64,000 nt of DNA from Ovis canadensis (taxonomy: Eukaryota > Chordata > Mammalia > Artiodactyla > Bovidae), in assembly GCF_042477335.2 (NCBI RefSeq), contig NC_091262.1:40893001-40957000 (forward strand), read 5' to 3'. The position numbers were made by a program, and so were the translations under genes. Shown one piece after another: positions 12,338 through 22,209 of this stretch. The notes below the pieces were generated by a model. That model did no database searches. It saw only the letters and a program-made list of their open reading frames with translations, and was not told the DNA's origin. Numbering within the stretch: the first letter of the stretch is position 1; every line of letters starts with the position of its first letter.

Positions 12338-12535
12338 CCACTTCCCTGGTGGCTCATATGGTAAAGCGTCTGCCTGCAATGCAGGAGACCCGGGTTTGAT
12401 CCTTGGGTTGGGAAGATCCCCTGGAGAAGGAAATGGTAACCCACTCCAGTACTCTTGCCTGGAAAATTCCATGGACTGAGGAGCCTGGGGTCGCAAAGAG
12501 TCGGACACGACTGAGCAACTTCACTTTCACTTTTC
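12338..12535 (+). mobile_element. Bov-A2-type SINE with target duplication
   Basis: A full tRNA-derived SINE (CTTCCCTGGTGGCTCATATG ... AGTCGGACACGACTGAGCAA). It is flanked by perfect 10-bp direct repeats AAAGAAAATC at 12,328-12,337 and 12,536-12,545, so the insertion limits are secure. Confidence 0.92.
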
Positions 12536-12545
12536 AAAGAAAATC

Positions 12546-12934
12546 AGTAAAAATGTTCTGTATTTTTTAGTGGTACTAATCATCACAATCTGATAAAATG
12601 TGTCTGCTAAAATGTGTCTTTACCTGCTTTCTAGGCCATATTTATCTTCTTGGTAGATTAATTGGCCTCATTTAACTAATTATTTTTGAAATATATTTTA
12701 AAGAGGTAAATCTAGTTTGTTTTTTTAAAATAATCTCATGCAAAGGCAGTTTCTCAGTCAGATCTATTGTAAGAAATATCCCATTTTCATTTTGCTAGTT
12801 TTTACTTCTTGATTTTCTATTGTGTTTATAGCTATACATCAAGTGTATCTTTTCTAGTTGAAGTACAGTTGTTTAACATAACTACATGGTTTTCTCAGGA
12901 TATAGGCCCAGGTGTTGTAATGTCAAATCCTAGG
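12546..12934 (+). repeat. Duplicated AT-rich segment; unoccupied-site copy of the solo LTR locus
   Basis: Positions 12,787-12,934 match 1-99 plus 1,394-1,440, without the LTR. The part 12,640-12,835 also matches, inverted, 25,500-25,720, and in direct orientation 35,030-35,180 (shared words AGATTAATTGGC and CCCATTTTCATTTTGCTAG). Truncated at 12,934 by BovB. Confidence 0.75.
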
Positions 12935-13735
12935 TTTCAGTTCAGTTCAGTCACTCAGTCATGCCTGACTCTTTGTGACCCCATGAATCGCAGCATGCCA
13001 GGCCTCCCTGTCCATCACCAACTCCCGGAGTTCACTCAGACTCACGTCCATCGAGTCCGTGATGCCATCCAGCCATCTCATCCTCTGTTGTCCCCTTCTC
13101 CTCCTGCCCCCAATCCCTCTGGCCCCATTACTTAATGGCAAATAGAAGGGGACAAGGTGGAAGTGGTGACAGATTTCCTCTTCTCCAAAATCACTGTGGA
13201 TGGTGACTGCAGTCATGAAGTGAGAAGATGATTGTTTCTTGGCAGGGAAGCTATGACAGACCTAGAAAGTGTGTTGAAAAGCAGAGATGTTACTATGCTG
13301 ACAAAGGTCCAAATAGTCAAGGCTATTGTCTTCCCATTGGTCACATATGGTTGTGAGAGCTGGACCGTGAAGAAGGCAGAATGCCAAAGAAATGATGCCT
13401 TCAAACTGTGGTCCTGGAGAATACTCCTGAAAGTCCCATGGACAGCAGGGAGATCACACCAGTCAATCTTAAGGGAAATCAACCCTGAACACTTACTGGA
13501 AGGAGTGATGCTGAAGCTCCAGAATTTTGGTCATCTTATACAAACAGCCGACTCACTGGAAAAGTCCCTGATGCTGGGAAAGATTGAGAGCAGAAGAGGG
13601 TTTCAGAGGATGAGATGGTTGGATGGAATCACCAGTGCAATGGTCATGAACTTGGGCAAATTTTGGGAGATGGTCAGGGCCAAGGATGCCTGGCGTGCTG
13701 AGGTCCATGGGGTTGCAAAGAGTCTGCCATGAAAG
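12935..13735. mobile_element. BovB foldback pair: minus 3' end joined to a plus fragment
   Basis: 12,935-13,117 is the BovB 3' end on the minus strand. From about 13,118 the sequence turns to plus-strand BovB coding DNA, through 13,735. The plus part keeps a 166-codon open frame (13,232-13,732) covering the C-terminal region ([49 protein letters not shown]). This segment is more diverged than other BovB copies in the window. The joint is a head-on inversion within one family. Confidence 0.85.
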
Positions 13736-14690
13736 AACTAAACAGACATCTCTTCAAAGAAGACACACAGATGGCTAACACATGAAAAGATGCTCAACAT
13801 CACTCATTATCAGAGAAATGCAAATCAAAACCACAATGAGGTACCATCTCACACTGGTCAGAATGGCTGCTATCAAAAAGTCTACAACAATAAATGTTGG
13901 AGAGGGTGTGGAGAAAAGAGAACGCTCTTACACTGTTGCTGGGAATGCAAACTAGTACAGCCACCATGGAGAACAGTGTGGAGATTCCTTAAAAAACTGG
14001 AAATAGAACTGCCATGTGGCCCAGCAATCCCACTGCACAGCAAGGAAACCAGAATTGAAAGAGACGCATGTACCCCAGTGTTCATCACAACACTGTTTAC
14101 AATAGCCAGGACACGGAAGCAACCTAGATGTCCATTGGCAGATGAATGGATAAGAAAGCTGTGGTACATATACACAATGGAATATTACTCAGCTATTAAA
14201 AAGAATGCATTTGAATCAGTTCTAATGAGGTGGATGAAACTGGAGCCTACTATACAGAGTGAAGTAAGTCAGAAAGAAAAACACCAATACAGTATATTAA
14301 CGCATATATATGGAACTTAGAAAGATGGTAATGATGACCCTATATGCGAAACAGCAAAAGAGACACAGATGTAAAGAACAGACTTTGGACTCTGTGGGAG
14401 AAGGCGAGGGTGGGATCATTTGAGAGAATAGCATTGAAACATGTATATTATCATATGTGAAATAGATCGTCATTCCAGGTTCAATGCATGAGACAGGGCT
14501 CTCAGGGCTGGTGCACTGGGACGATTCTGGGGGATGGGATGAGGGAGGTAGGAGGGGGGGTTCAGGATGGGGGACACATGTACACTCATGGCTGATTCAT
14601 GTGAATGTATGGCAAAACCACTACAATATTGTAAAGTAATTATCCTCCAATTAAATAAATTTACAAAAACAACAACAAGAATTGTCATCT
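13736..14690 (+). mobile_element. L1 3' end with open ORF2 C-terminal fragment
   Basis: A 177-codon open frame (13,790-14,320) encodes the ORF2 C-terminal region: residues like [35 protein letters not shown] and [12 protein letters not shown] are hallmark L1 sequences. A 3' UTR follows (GGGGACACATGTACACTCATGG, near 14,568), with an A-rich tail near 14,670. It is a 5'-truncated, immobile copy that is relatively undecayed compared with other L1 pieces here. Confidence 0.9.
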
Positions 14691-14692
14691 TC

Positions 14693-14718
14693 ACACACAC
14701 ACACACACACACACACAT
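14693..14718. repeat. (CA)n microsatellite
   Basis: An uninterrupted run of AC dinucleotides at the end of the L1 tail, followed by a short SINE-like scrap (AGAGTTGGCCATGACTGGGC). Confidence 0.95.
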
Positions 14719-14759
14719 AGAGTTGGCCATGACTGGGCAACTGAGCAACAATGATATCA

Positions 14760-15105
14760 CAAGGATTATCCTCTCCTTACTCTATTCCTTTCAAATATAG
14801 ACAGAAATCTGTATCTCTAACATATATAAATAAATCTGTCTCTGTCAGTGTTATAACTATCTGTTATAGATAATTCACAAAGATTATCTCCTCCCTTCCT
14901 TTCTTCCACAATCACAAAATAATCTGTATATCTAATAGATAATCCAGAAGGACACAATTTTCAGCAGAGCGAACTTTGCTCAACCTTCTGAAATAACTTA
15001 TGGCAAAATAATCCCCCCAAAAAAGTGATAGGCTGTATGTATGTGTCATCATTGAATCAGGCAGCTGTTACTGACAAGAAGCACAAAACTGGAGATTAAA
15101 GAAAA
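14760..15105 (+). repeat. Composite repeat piece, minisatellite section (middle block)
   Basis: Plus-oriented minisatellite words (GAAATCTGTATCTCTAACATAT, AGATAATTCACAAAGATTATCTCC) and the unit-end sequence (CAGCAGAGCGAACTTTGCTC, ACTGACAAGAAGCACAAAAC), as in the right array. BovB interrupts it at about 15,106, and the unit resumes at 16,223. Confidence 0.75.
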
Positions 15106-16222
15106 GTAAAAGAGCATTGAAAAAGCAAGAGAGTTCCAGAAAAATATCTACTTCTGCTTCATTGACTATGCCAAAGCCTTTGACTGTGGATCACGACAAA
15201 CTGTGGAAAATTCTTAAAGAGATGGGAATACCAGATCACCTGACCTGCCTCCTGAGAAATCTGTATGCAGGTCAGGAAGCAACAGCTAGAACTGGACATG
15301 GAACAACAGACTGGTTCCAAATCGGGACAGGAGTACGTCAAGGCTGTATATTGTCACCCTGCTTTTTTAACTTATATGCAGAGTACATCATGAGAAATGC
15401 TGGGCTGGAAGAAGCACAAGCTGGCATCAAGACTGCCGGGAGAAATATCAATAACCTCAGATTTGCAGATGACACCACCCTTATGGCAGAAAGTGAAGAA
15501 GAACTAAAGAGCCTCTTGATGAAAGTGAAAGAGGAGAGTGAAAGAGTTGGCTTAAAACTCAACATTCAGAAAACTAAGATCATGGCATCTGGTCCCATCA
15601 CTTCATGGGAAATAGATGGGGAAGCAATGGAAACAGTGACTTTATTTTGGGGGGGGGGTGCTCCAAAATCTCTGCAGATGGTGACTGCAGCCATGAAATT
15701 AAAAGATGCTTGCTCCTTGGAAGAAAAGTTATGACCAACCTAGACAGCATATTAAAAAGCAGAGACATTACTTTGCCAGCAAAGCTATGGTTTTTCCAGT
15801 AGTCATGTATAGATGTGAAAGTTGGACTATAAAAAAAGCTGAGTGCTGAAAAATTGATGCTTTGAACTGTGGTGTTGGAGAAGACTCTTGAGAGTCCCTT
15901 GGACTACAAGGAGATCCAACCAGTCCATCCAAAAGGAAATCAGTCCTGAATATTCATTGGAAGGACTGATGCTGAAGCTGAAACTCCAATACTTTGGCCA
16001 CCCGATGGGAAGAACTGACTCACTGGAAAAGACTCTGATGCGGGGAAAGATTGAAGGCAGGAGGAGAAGGGGACAACAGAGGATGAGATGGTTGGATGGC
16101 ATCACCGACTCAATGGACATGAGTTTGAGTAAACTCCAGGAGTTGGTGAAGGACAGGGAAGCCTGGCATGCTGCAGTCCCTGGGGTCGCAAAGAGTTGGA
16201 CACGACTGAGTGACTGAACTGA
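15106..16222 (+). mobile_element. BovB LINE fragment, plus strand
   Basis: 5'-truncated BovB inserted in a composite unit. Its main frame (15,117-15,734) covers part of the reverse transcriptase: LWKILKEMGIPDHLTCLLRN, RQGCILSPCFFNLYAEYIM and a catalytic motif reading FADD in place of the common YADD. The downstream C-terminal region (15,888-16,217) is in another frame, and the G9 run near 15,650 is a likely site of slippage. It ends with the BovB 3' terminus at 16,222. Confidence 0.92.
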
Positions 16223-17176
16223 AAAGAAGGGAAAGGAATGTGCATTTGCTCCCTCCAGCCTCCCTGGCTTGGGCTCTATCCCATCCCTGGGCCCTGAGCA
16301 GGCGTGGTGCCCACGCTGGACTGGATGGGGTACAGACAGCAGGCAGGGTGCTGGTAATAGAGCCCCCAAACCTATACTGTCTGGTTTGCTTGGCTGGGAA
16401 CAGAGTCCCGGGGCACCTAAAGGATGGTGGCCCCACCCTCTGACCTCCAGGACCTTGGAAAGTCACCTAACTCTAGGTCTCCTGGTGCTCTGGTGTCCAA
16501 TTCAAGCTGCCTTCCTGACAGCGGAGCCTCCTTGGCCCCTCAGCAGGATGCTGTGGCTCAGGTTGGGAGGAGTTTTGAGGGGAGGGGTGAAGCTTTAGGG
16601 GGAGAAGTACTGAGGCCAAGCCCTTGAGTGCTTCCTCAGGCACTTTCCACTGTAATTCATAGCCCAGGAGGCTGATTTCCCCTAAGGACCTCCTTGCAAG
16701 GGGAGCAAGAGTTGGGCAGGCAGAACTGCTATTGCCTTGTGGACATTTCCTGTAATTACAACTTGACCAGCAGCACACACTTGCACCTCCAATTCACAAT
16801 TCTTGCGGGGCTGTTAATGACATGTAGCCCTCAGGAAAGATCTTGGGCAGGTGTTGCAGAAATTTATTCCAAACAGGATCGACATTCAAATAGCCACTAT
16901 GACAGGTACAGATCTAGATTCTTTATGGAAAAAAACCCCAAACAACCACAGAACATAATGATCAGTGAGGGGAATGACAATCAAAACAGCAAGAAATCAA
17001 ATCCCATCAGTCAGGATGGGCATCGTCACATGTCTACAAACAGTAAATGCAGGAGAGGGCCAGGAGATGGTTGAACCCCACTAGACGGTTGGTGAGAATG
17101 GACATTGCCAGCAGCCCTTAGGACAGACAGTCTTCACATGCCGAAGGAAGAAAAGCCTTTCGGACAAGCTAAGCCT
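16223..17176 (+). repeat. Composite repeat piece, plus orientation (middle block)
   Basis: Continues the unit interrupted by BovB: the body (GGGCTCTATCCCATCCCTGG near 16,270; CTTGTGGACATTTCCTGTAATT near 16,735), then the L1 ORF2 3' part (16,900-17,150). The ORF at 16,694-17,074 is a chance reading across body and L1. It is the plus arm of a local inverted pair with 17,177-17,683. Confidence 0.72.
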
Positions 17177-17683
17177 AGTATTGTCATTCTTCCTGTAATA
17201 ATTAGATGCTGAAGGGCTTGTCCTGTGGCCATTTTTTCGTTTTTTCCTTCAAGGATTTGAGGAAAGTTACCTGTCGCACTTGGCTTCTTGAGTTGGTTGT
17301 GTTTGGAATTTATTTCTGCAATACCCGCCCAGGACCTTTCCTGTGGGCAGCTGTCATTAGCAGCCCCATAGGCCTTGTGAATGGAGGTACCAGTAAGCAC
17401 AGGAGTACAAGCTGTAGTTACAGGAAATGTCCACAAGGCAGAAGCACTTCTTCATACCCAACTCTGGTCCTCAGGCAACCAGAGACTTAAGGAGAGCCCG
17501 TCTCCTGGCCTGTGATTTACAGCGGAATGTGCCTGAGCAAACACTCAAAGGCTTGTGTCTCACCCCTTCTAAGCTTCTTCCCTCCCCTGCAGACTCATCC
17601 CAACCCTGGCCACAGCCCCTGGTGAGGGGCCTAGAAGGCTGCACTCCCTTCAAAGGGCCTTGAATTGGGGACCCCAGCAACTT
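17177..17683 (-). repeat. Inverted composite-unit segment between two plus pieces
   Basis: About 505 bp in which the composite body reads on the minus strand (GGAAATGTCCACAAGGCAG near 17,423, as in the left array). Both neighbours read on the plus strand. Breakpoints lie at about 17,177 (after AAGCTAAGCCTAGTATTG) and 17,683 (before TTGTTCAATAACCTCCATGG). With 16,520-17,150 it forms a near-adjacent palindrome. Confidence 0.75.
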
Positions 17684-18480
17684 TGTTCAATAACCTCCAT
17701 GGCAAAGAAGTGAAAAAGAACAGATATGCTGTACGTTTATGTCATAACAGAATCAGGAGCCCTTACACTGACAAGCACAAAACTGCAAATCAAACACAGG
17801 TCAACACTGTGTAGGCATGAGATTAAAGAAGTAAGGTCTATCTTATTCCCTCTGATCTCCCTGACTTGGGCCGCTTGCTGTATCTGGAACCTGATTAGGC
17901 TTGAGTCCCATGACTGGGCAGGAGAAGGGTTGAGACAGTCAGACTGGGTGCCCTTAATTGAGCCTGCTCTTAAGTAACTACATCTACAAGTTGTAGTTAC
18001 AGGTTTTGCCCTGGCTGGGACCACAGACCCTAGTGCACCCAAAGGATGGTGGCTCGACCCTCTTGCCACAAGGACCTTGGTAAAGTCACCTAAGGTCCCC
18101 TGGTGCTGGGGCCCCCAGCTGAAGCCTCCTTCCTGAGAGTGCAGCCTTCTAGGCACCTCAGCAGGGAGCAGTGCCCCAGGTTGGGATGAGTCTGAAAGGG
18201 AGGGGTAAAGCCTCAAGGGGAAGAAGTAGTGAGACAAGTTCTTGGGTGTTTGCTCAGGCACATTCCACTCTTATTCACAGCCCTGGAAGCCAACTTTCCC
18301 AAAGGCTCAGAGTGCATAAAGAACCAGAGTTGGACATGAAATAGTGCTGCCTCCTCGTGGCCATTTCCTGTAATAACACCATGAAGAGCAGTGCTGCTGG
18401 ACATTTAATATTCACAAGGATCTAGGGGCTATAAAAAATTAAACACATGCCCTCAAGAAATGTCTTATGGGTGGTCATGA
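17684..18480 (+). repeat. Composite repeat piece, plus orientation resumed
   Basis: Unit-end sequence (TTGTTCAATAACCTCCATGG, GTCATAACAGAATCAGGAGC), then the next unit body (CCTTCCTGAGAGTGCAGCC near 18,128; CCTCGTGGCCATTTCCTGTAA near 18,352), passing into L1 at about 18,480. The minus ORF 17,737-18,261 (174 codons) is a reading through repeat body and is not conserved in sister units. Confidence 0.68.
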
Positions 18481-19183
18481 AAAAAATAATTCAAAACCAG
18501 GTAGGCATTAAGCCAATGTCAAGATGTAAGTTTAACTCATATCCTTTAAAAAAAATCACATGAAATGATGTCAACATCACTAAACTTTAGAGAAGTGCAA
18601 ATCTAAACTGCAGCAAGGCATCACATCACACTGGTCAGAATGGCCATTGCCAGACACTCTACAAGCAGGAAGTGCTAGGGAGGGTGTGCAGACAAGGGAA
18701 CCCTCCTCTGCTGATGTTTGGGATATAAATTGTAACAGCCACAATGGAGGCCACAGTGAGGGTTCCTTCAGACATGAAAATGAGAATGAAATTAGAATAC
18801 TATGAAATTCTTGAGAAAAATATAAATAGGACATGATTTGAGATAAAATGCAGCAAGTCTGCTGTGGCTTTTCCTCTCAGAATAATGAAAAATAAACCAC
18901 AGATCAGAAAATGGGACCTCATTAACTTGAAAACCATTTGCCTACCAAAGGATATCCTAAATGAGACACAAGCACAACCCTCAGAACATGAAGAAACATT
19001 TGCAAACAAAGACACCGACAAGGAATTAATCTCCAAAACATACAAACAGCTCATGCAACTCAATATCAAAAATAAATACAACCCAAGAACAAAATGGGCC
19101 AAAGATTGAAATGGATATTTCTGTAAGGAAGGCCTACAGATTGCAGTTATGCACATGAAAAGATACTCAGCATCACTAATTAT

Positions 19184-19206
19184 TCTCTCTCTCTCTCTCT
19201 CTCTTT
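19184..19206. repeat. (CT)n microsatellite
   Basis: A CT dinucleotide run directly beside the minus-strand SINE cluster; it may derive from the tail of the first SINE. Confidence 0.9.
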
Positions 19207-19665
19207 AGTCGCTAAATCATGTCTCCTGTGTCCATGGGATTCTCCAGGTAAGAATACTGGAGTGGGTTGCCATTTCCTTCTCCAGGGGATCTTTCTGACC
19301 CAGGGATCAAACCCTGGTCTCCTGCACCACAGGCACATTTTTTACCAACTGAGCTACAAGGGAAGCCCTAAAGTGAAAGTCGCTCAGTCGTGTCTGACTC
19401 TTTGTGACCCCTTGGACTACACAGTCCATGGAATTCTCCAGGCCAGAATACTGGAATGGGTAGCTTTTCCCTTCTCCAGAGGATCTTCCAAACCCAGGGA
19501 TCGAATCCAGGTCTCCCGCATTGCAGGCGGATTCTTTACTAGCTGAGCCACAAGGGAAGCCCAAGAACACTGGAGTGGGTAGCCTATCCCTTCTCCAGCA
19601 GATCTTCCCAACCCAGGAATCAAACAGAGTCTCCTGCGTTGCAGGTGGATTCTTTACCAACTGAG
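19207..19665 (-). mobile_element. Three tandem Bov-A-type SINE copies, minus strand
   Basis: Approximate limits 19,207-19,370, 19,371-19,562 and 19,563-19,665 (the last truncated). Each carries the antisense landmarks GGGTTGCCATTTCCTTCTCC or a diverged form, then a CTCCTGCA...GCAGG segment, ending in GGGAAGCCC-type sequence. They sit inside an L1. ORFs on both strands are SINE readings. Confidence 0.88.
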
Positions 19666-19758
19666 ATTTTATTAGAGAGACACAAATCAAAAGTCCAATG
19701 AACTAAGCACTCACATTGGTCAGAATGGCTGTTTCAAAACATCTTAAAGAATAAATAT

Positions 19759-20108
19759 AGGACTTCCCTGGAGGTATAGTGATTAAGAATCAGCCTGCAA
19801 ATGCAGGAGACATGGGTTTGATCCCTGGTCTGAGAAGATTCCACATATGTGGGACAACTAAGCCCATGGACCAAAACTGCTGAGCATGTGCTCTGGAGCC
19901 CTGGAACCACAACTGTTGAGCCCTCACAATGCAGCTCCTGAAGCCTGGCACTCTAGAGCCCACATTCTGCAACCAGAAGCCACCGCAATGAGAAGCTGCA
20001 CGGTGAAACCAGAGAGTAGCCCCCGCTTGCTGCAGATAGAGAAAGCCCATGCCCAGCAGCCAAGACTCAGTGAAACCAAAGATAAATGAATAAATAAAAT
20101 TATTGTTA
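19759..20108 (+). mobile_element. CHR-2-type tRNA-derived SINE
   Basis: Begins GGACTTCCCTGGAGGTATAG and carries the long CHR-2 body (CTGGAGCCCTGGAACCACAA, GAAGCCACCGCAATGAGAAG, TAGAGAAAGCCCATGCCCAG) with an AAATAAAT-rich tail. It is flanked by target duplications AAAGAATAAAT at 19,746-19,756 and 20,109-20,119. ORFs 19,886-20,089 and 19,790-20,386 (minus) are SINE artefacts. Confidence 0.87.
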
Positions 20109-20154
20109 AAAGAATAAATGCTATTTTGCGGTCTGAGGGAGACGCGCGGCAGCC

Positions 20155-20676
20155 ATGCAGGCGTCGGGTGGTGGCGCCGGTGGTGCAGAGGGCCGAGATG
20201 GCCAGCAGAGCTCCAGAACACCCGCTTGCCAGAGTGGTTCAGGCAGCGCTGAAGGTGAGGATGTTCACCGGGCCCCAGAAGGCCGGGGTGTGTCTGGCAG
20301 AGGAAGAGCGGTGATGGAAGCTGCTGTAGCTCGTCCCCGGGGTGAGCGGGCACCAGATGACCTAGGATCTGCTGGAGATGTAGCACCCTTGGCTGTAAGG
20401 CCTAGACGTGGAGAGGTGGTGCTCACACTCAGAGTGCCTTTCCAATCGCCCCTGGAGGCAGACATGGCTTGCAGATCTCTGCTCCCAGATGCCCAACGCC
20501 ACCAAGGATTGATTAGGAAGGAATTTGCAGTGAATGGCAGTGACCTGCTTGTTAGATGGACTGCTGAAGACCTTGCTTTCATCCGACTTTCCCTGAACCC
20601 ATTCCTCGATCAGCTTTCCCTGGTGATTCGGAACATTCGGAGCCTTGGGATCCCACCTCGCCAAAGCCTAAGCTGA
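20155..20676 (+). CDS. LAGE3: LAGE3-like protein, Pcc1 family (KEOPS/EKC subunit), intronless copy
   Basis: An open frame of 173 codons. Residues 1-85 are Gly/Ala/Arg-rich and look disordered. Residues about 87-162 form a Pcc1-type domain, with the family pattern LTLRVPFQSPLEADMA, then LVRWTAEDLAFIRLSLNPFLDQLSLVIR. In the known family, LAGE3/Pcc1 is the dimerising subunit of the KEOPS/EKC complex, which helps make the t6A modification of ANN-decoding tRNAs. The start ATG lies in GCAGCCATGC, a fair Kozak context, 32 nt from the retrocopy 5' end. There are no frameshifts or stops. Human LAGE3 is somewhat shorter and has introns; this copy has none and sits between target duplications, so it is a retrocopy. 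Whether it is transcribed cannot be seen; no promoter is evident upstream, only a SINE and L1. It could be a silent processed pseudogene that is still young. Confidence 0.82.
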   Translation: MQASGGGAGGAEGRDGQQSSRTPACQSGSGSAEGEDVHRAPEGRGVSGRGRAVMEAAVARPRGERAPDDLGSAGDVAPLAVRPRRGEVVLTLRVPFQSPLEADMACRSLLPDAQRHQGLIRKEFAVNGSDLLVRWTAEDLAFIRLSLNPFLDQLSLVIRNIRSLGIPPRQSLS

Positions 20677-20867
20677 GGAAAGGGGCTGAGGCCTAACCTT
20701 GTGTCCCCTACTCGGCAGGGCATAGGGAATTCAACCTAAGAGTCATTGCTACTTTGTTATTTGAGTCTAGGTTTTGGCCTGTACTGGCCTTTGGTCTCTC
20801 TTGGTTCACTTGCTTTGTTTCCCTGCTGCTTGAGGAGTGGGATGCTTCCGTGTTTATTACAGCAGAA

Positions 20868-20873
20868 AATAAA
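20868..20873 (+). terminator. Poly(A) signal AATAAA in the LAGE3 retrocopy 3' UTR
   Basis: A canonical hexamer 192 nt after the stop codon. It is not followed by a poly(A) tail, so the transcript that was retroposed used a more distal site. Confidence 0.7.
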
Positions 20874-21248
20874 ACTAAGTCACTTTTTGTGCCCCAGTTT
20901 CCTTTCAGCTAATGCACTTCTGGATTTTAAAAACACTTTTTATCTTTGTTCTCGTGTTAGAGGGAAGGTTCTGAAATTCAGATATTTGAATTCAGTTACA
21001 AGGGAATTGAAAACAATTTCAGACAATGAAAACCGAGCCCTATGTTCAGCACTAATTACTGTCGACATTTAATATTTTCTGGTGGTACTTGTACATTAAA
21101 TGTATAACAGCATGTGATGTAGAACTTACCAAGTTTAAGTTTTTTCCTGAATATTTTTTCATTTAATATACTAGCTTTTCCACTTTCTAAAATCTCTTAA
21201 GAATTCTGTTATTGAATAGATATAAGATGCATCATAATGTAATTATTG

Positions 21249-21390
21249 GGACTTCCCAGGCAGTCCAGTGGATGAGACTCTGCACTTCCAGTGTAAGGGC
21301 AGCAGGTTCAATTCCTGGCAGCAGAACTAAGATCCCACATGTCATGTGGCGTGGCCAAAAAATTAAGATTGGGTCTTTAAATAAAAAATA
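21249..21390 (+). mobile_element. CHR-type SINE in the retrocopy 3' UTR
   Basis: Short tRNA-derived SINE (GGGACTTCCCAGGCAGTCCA ... GATCCCACATGTCATGTGGC) with an A-rich tail. It is flanked by near-identical ATAATGTAATTAT repeats at 21,234-21,247 and 21,391-21,405. It inserted after the retrocopy, giving a relative date. Confidence 0.85.
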
Positions 21391-21414
21391 ATAATGTAAT
21401 TATGGAAAAAAAAA

Positions 21415-21985
21415 AAGAATAAATGCTAGAGAGGGTATGAAGACAAGGGAACCCTCCTGCACCATTGATTGCAATGTACATAGGTTCATCCAGTAGGGAG
21501 AACACATGGAGGTTCATTTAAAAAATAACATAGAAGTACTTCAGGACCCAGCAATCCCATGTCTGGGCATAAATCTGAAGAAAATAAAAAATTTTTAAGT
21601 TACAGGAACCCCTGCAATCTTGGCCCCACAAGGTACAACAGCCAAGTCTGGGAAGCAAGCTAATTGATGAAATTACAGATGAATAGATACACAATGGGGT
21701 ACATATACACAATGCAATATTTCCTTACCATAAAGAAGTAGGAAATAATTCTAAGTCCAGCCACAGAAAAGAAGGTCAAGGCGATCATTTCAAGTGAAGT
21801 AAGGGAGACAGGGACAGACAAGTACCCTATAGCACTCCTAGCTTTAATCTAAAAATGGATGCAAATGAACTTCTTTACAAAAGAGAGACAGGTTCACAGA
21901 CTTAGAATCTAAGAGACTTACGGTTACTAAGAAAGAAATGTGGAGGGGCAGGGAGTAATTACCTGGTTCAGATCGATAGACACAC
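21415..21985 (+). mobile_element. L1 3' end (continuation of the 18,480-19,758 host L1)
   Basis: Resumes the interrupted L1 at AATAAATGCTAGAGAGGGTA and runs through the ORF2 end and 3' UTR (CACATGGAGGTTC, ACACAATGGGGTACATATAC, GAGACAGGTTCACAGACTTA). Multiple stops; dead copy. Confidence 0.82.
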
Positions 21986-21996
21986 ATTAGAACGTG

Positions 21997-22208
21997 AGCT
22001 GCTGTTGTTTAATCACTCAGTCATGTCTGGCTCTGTGTGACCCCATGGACTGTAGCCCAGCAGGCTCCTCTGTCCATGGGGTTTCCCAGGCAAGAATACT
22101 GCAGTGGGTTGCCATTTCCTCCATCGGGGAGCTTTCTGACCCAGGGATTGAACCCATGTCTCCCGCACTGCAGGTGGATTCTTTACCACTGAGCCAGCAG
22201 GGAAGCCG
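21997..22208 (-). mobile_element. Bov-A-type SINE, minus strand
   Basis: Antisense SINE: GTCATGTCTGGCTCTGTGTG, GGCAAGAATACTGCAGTGGG, ending GAGCCAGCAGGGAAGCC. Both ORFs on this stretch are SINE readings. Confidence 0.9.
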
Positions 22209-22209
22209 T

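Larger units (their letters stand above)
18480..19758 (+). mobile_element. L1 ORF2 3' fragment(s), interrupted by SINEs
   Basis: Two overlapping L1 ORF2 C-terminal pieces: 18,560-18,790 and 18,800-19,185 (the latter with an 81-codon frame reading IRKWDLINLKTICLPKDILNETQ). The L1 text breaks at 19,185 for a CT run and three SINEs, and resumes at about 19,666 (GAGAGACACAAATCAAAAGTCC). It is the host of the nested CHR SINE and LAGE3 retrocopy, and continues again at 21,415. Confidence 0.82.
20123..21413 (+). mobile_element. Processed retrocopy of a LAGE3-like mRNA
   Basis: A single-exon cDNA-like block: 32-nt 5' UTR, complete ORF, long 3' UTR and a poly(A) run at 21,406-21,416. It is flanked by 12-bp direct repeats AGAATAAATGCT at 20,111-20,122 and 21,416-21,427, interrupting L1 sequence that reads continuously across the target. 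These are hallmarks of L1-driven retroposition. A canonical AATAAA at 20,868-20,873 was bypassed by the source transcript, which ran on about 375 nt; AATAGA at 21,215-21,220 is a candidate for the signal actually used. A CHR-type SINE later inserted into the 3' UTR. Confidence 0.9.

Noticed and set aside
12338..12535. tRNA-like sequences in the SINEs as possible tRNA genes
   Set aside because: They match tRNA-derived SINE heads with degenerate A/B boxes and SINE bodies, not functional tRNA genes.
17737..18261. 174-codon minus ORF
   Set aside because: Antisense reading through repeat body; sister units do not keep it open.
19790..20386. 198-codon minus ORF spanning the CHR-2 SINE and LAGE3 retrocopy
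   Set aside because: It crosses an insertion boundary and is antisense to both elements.
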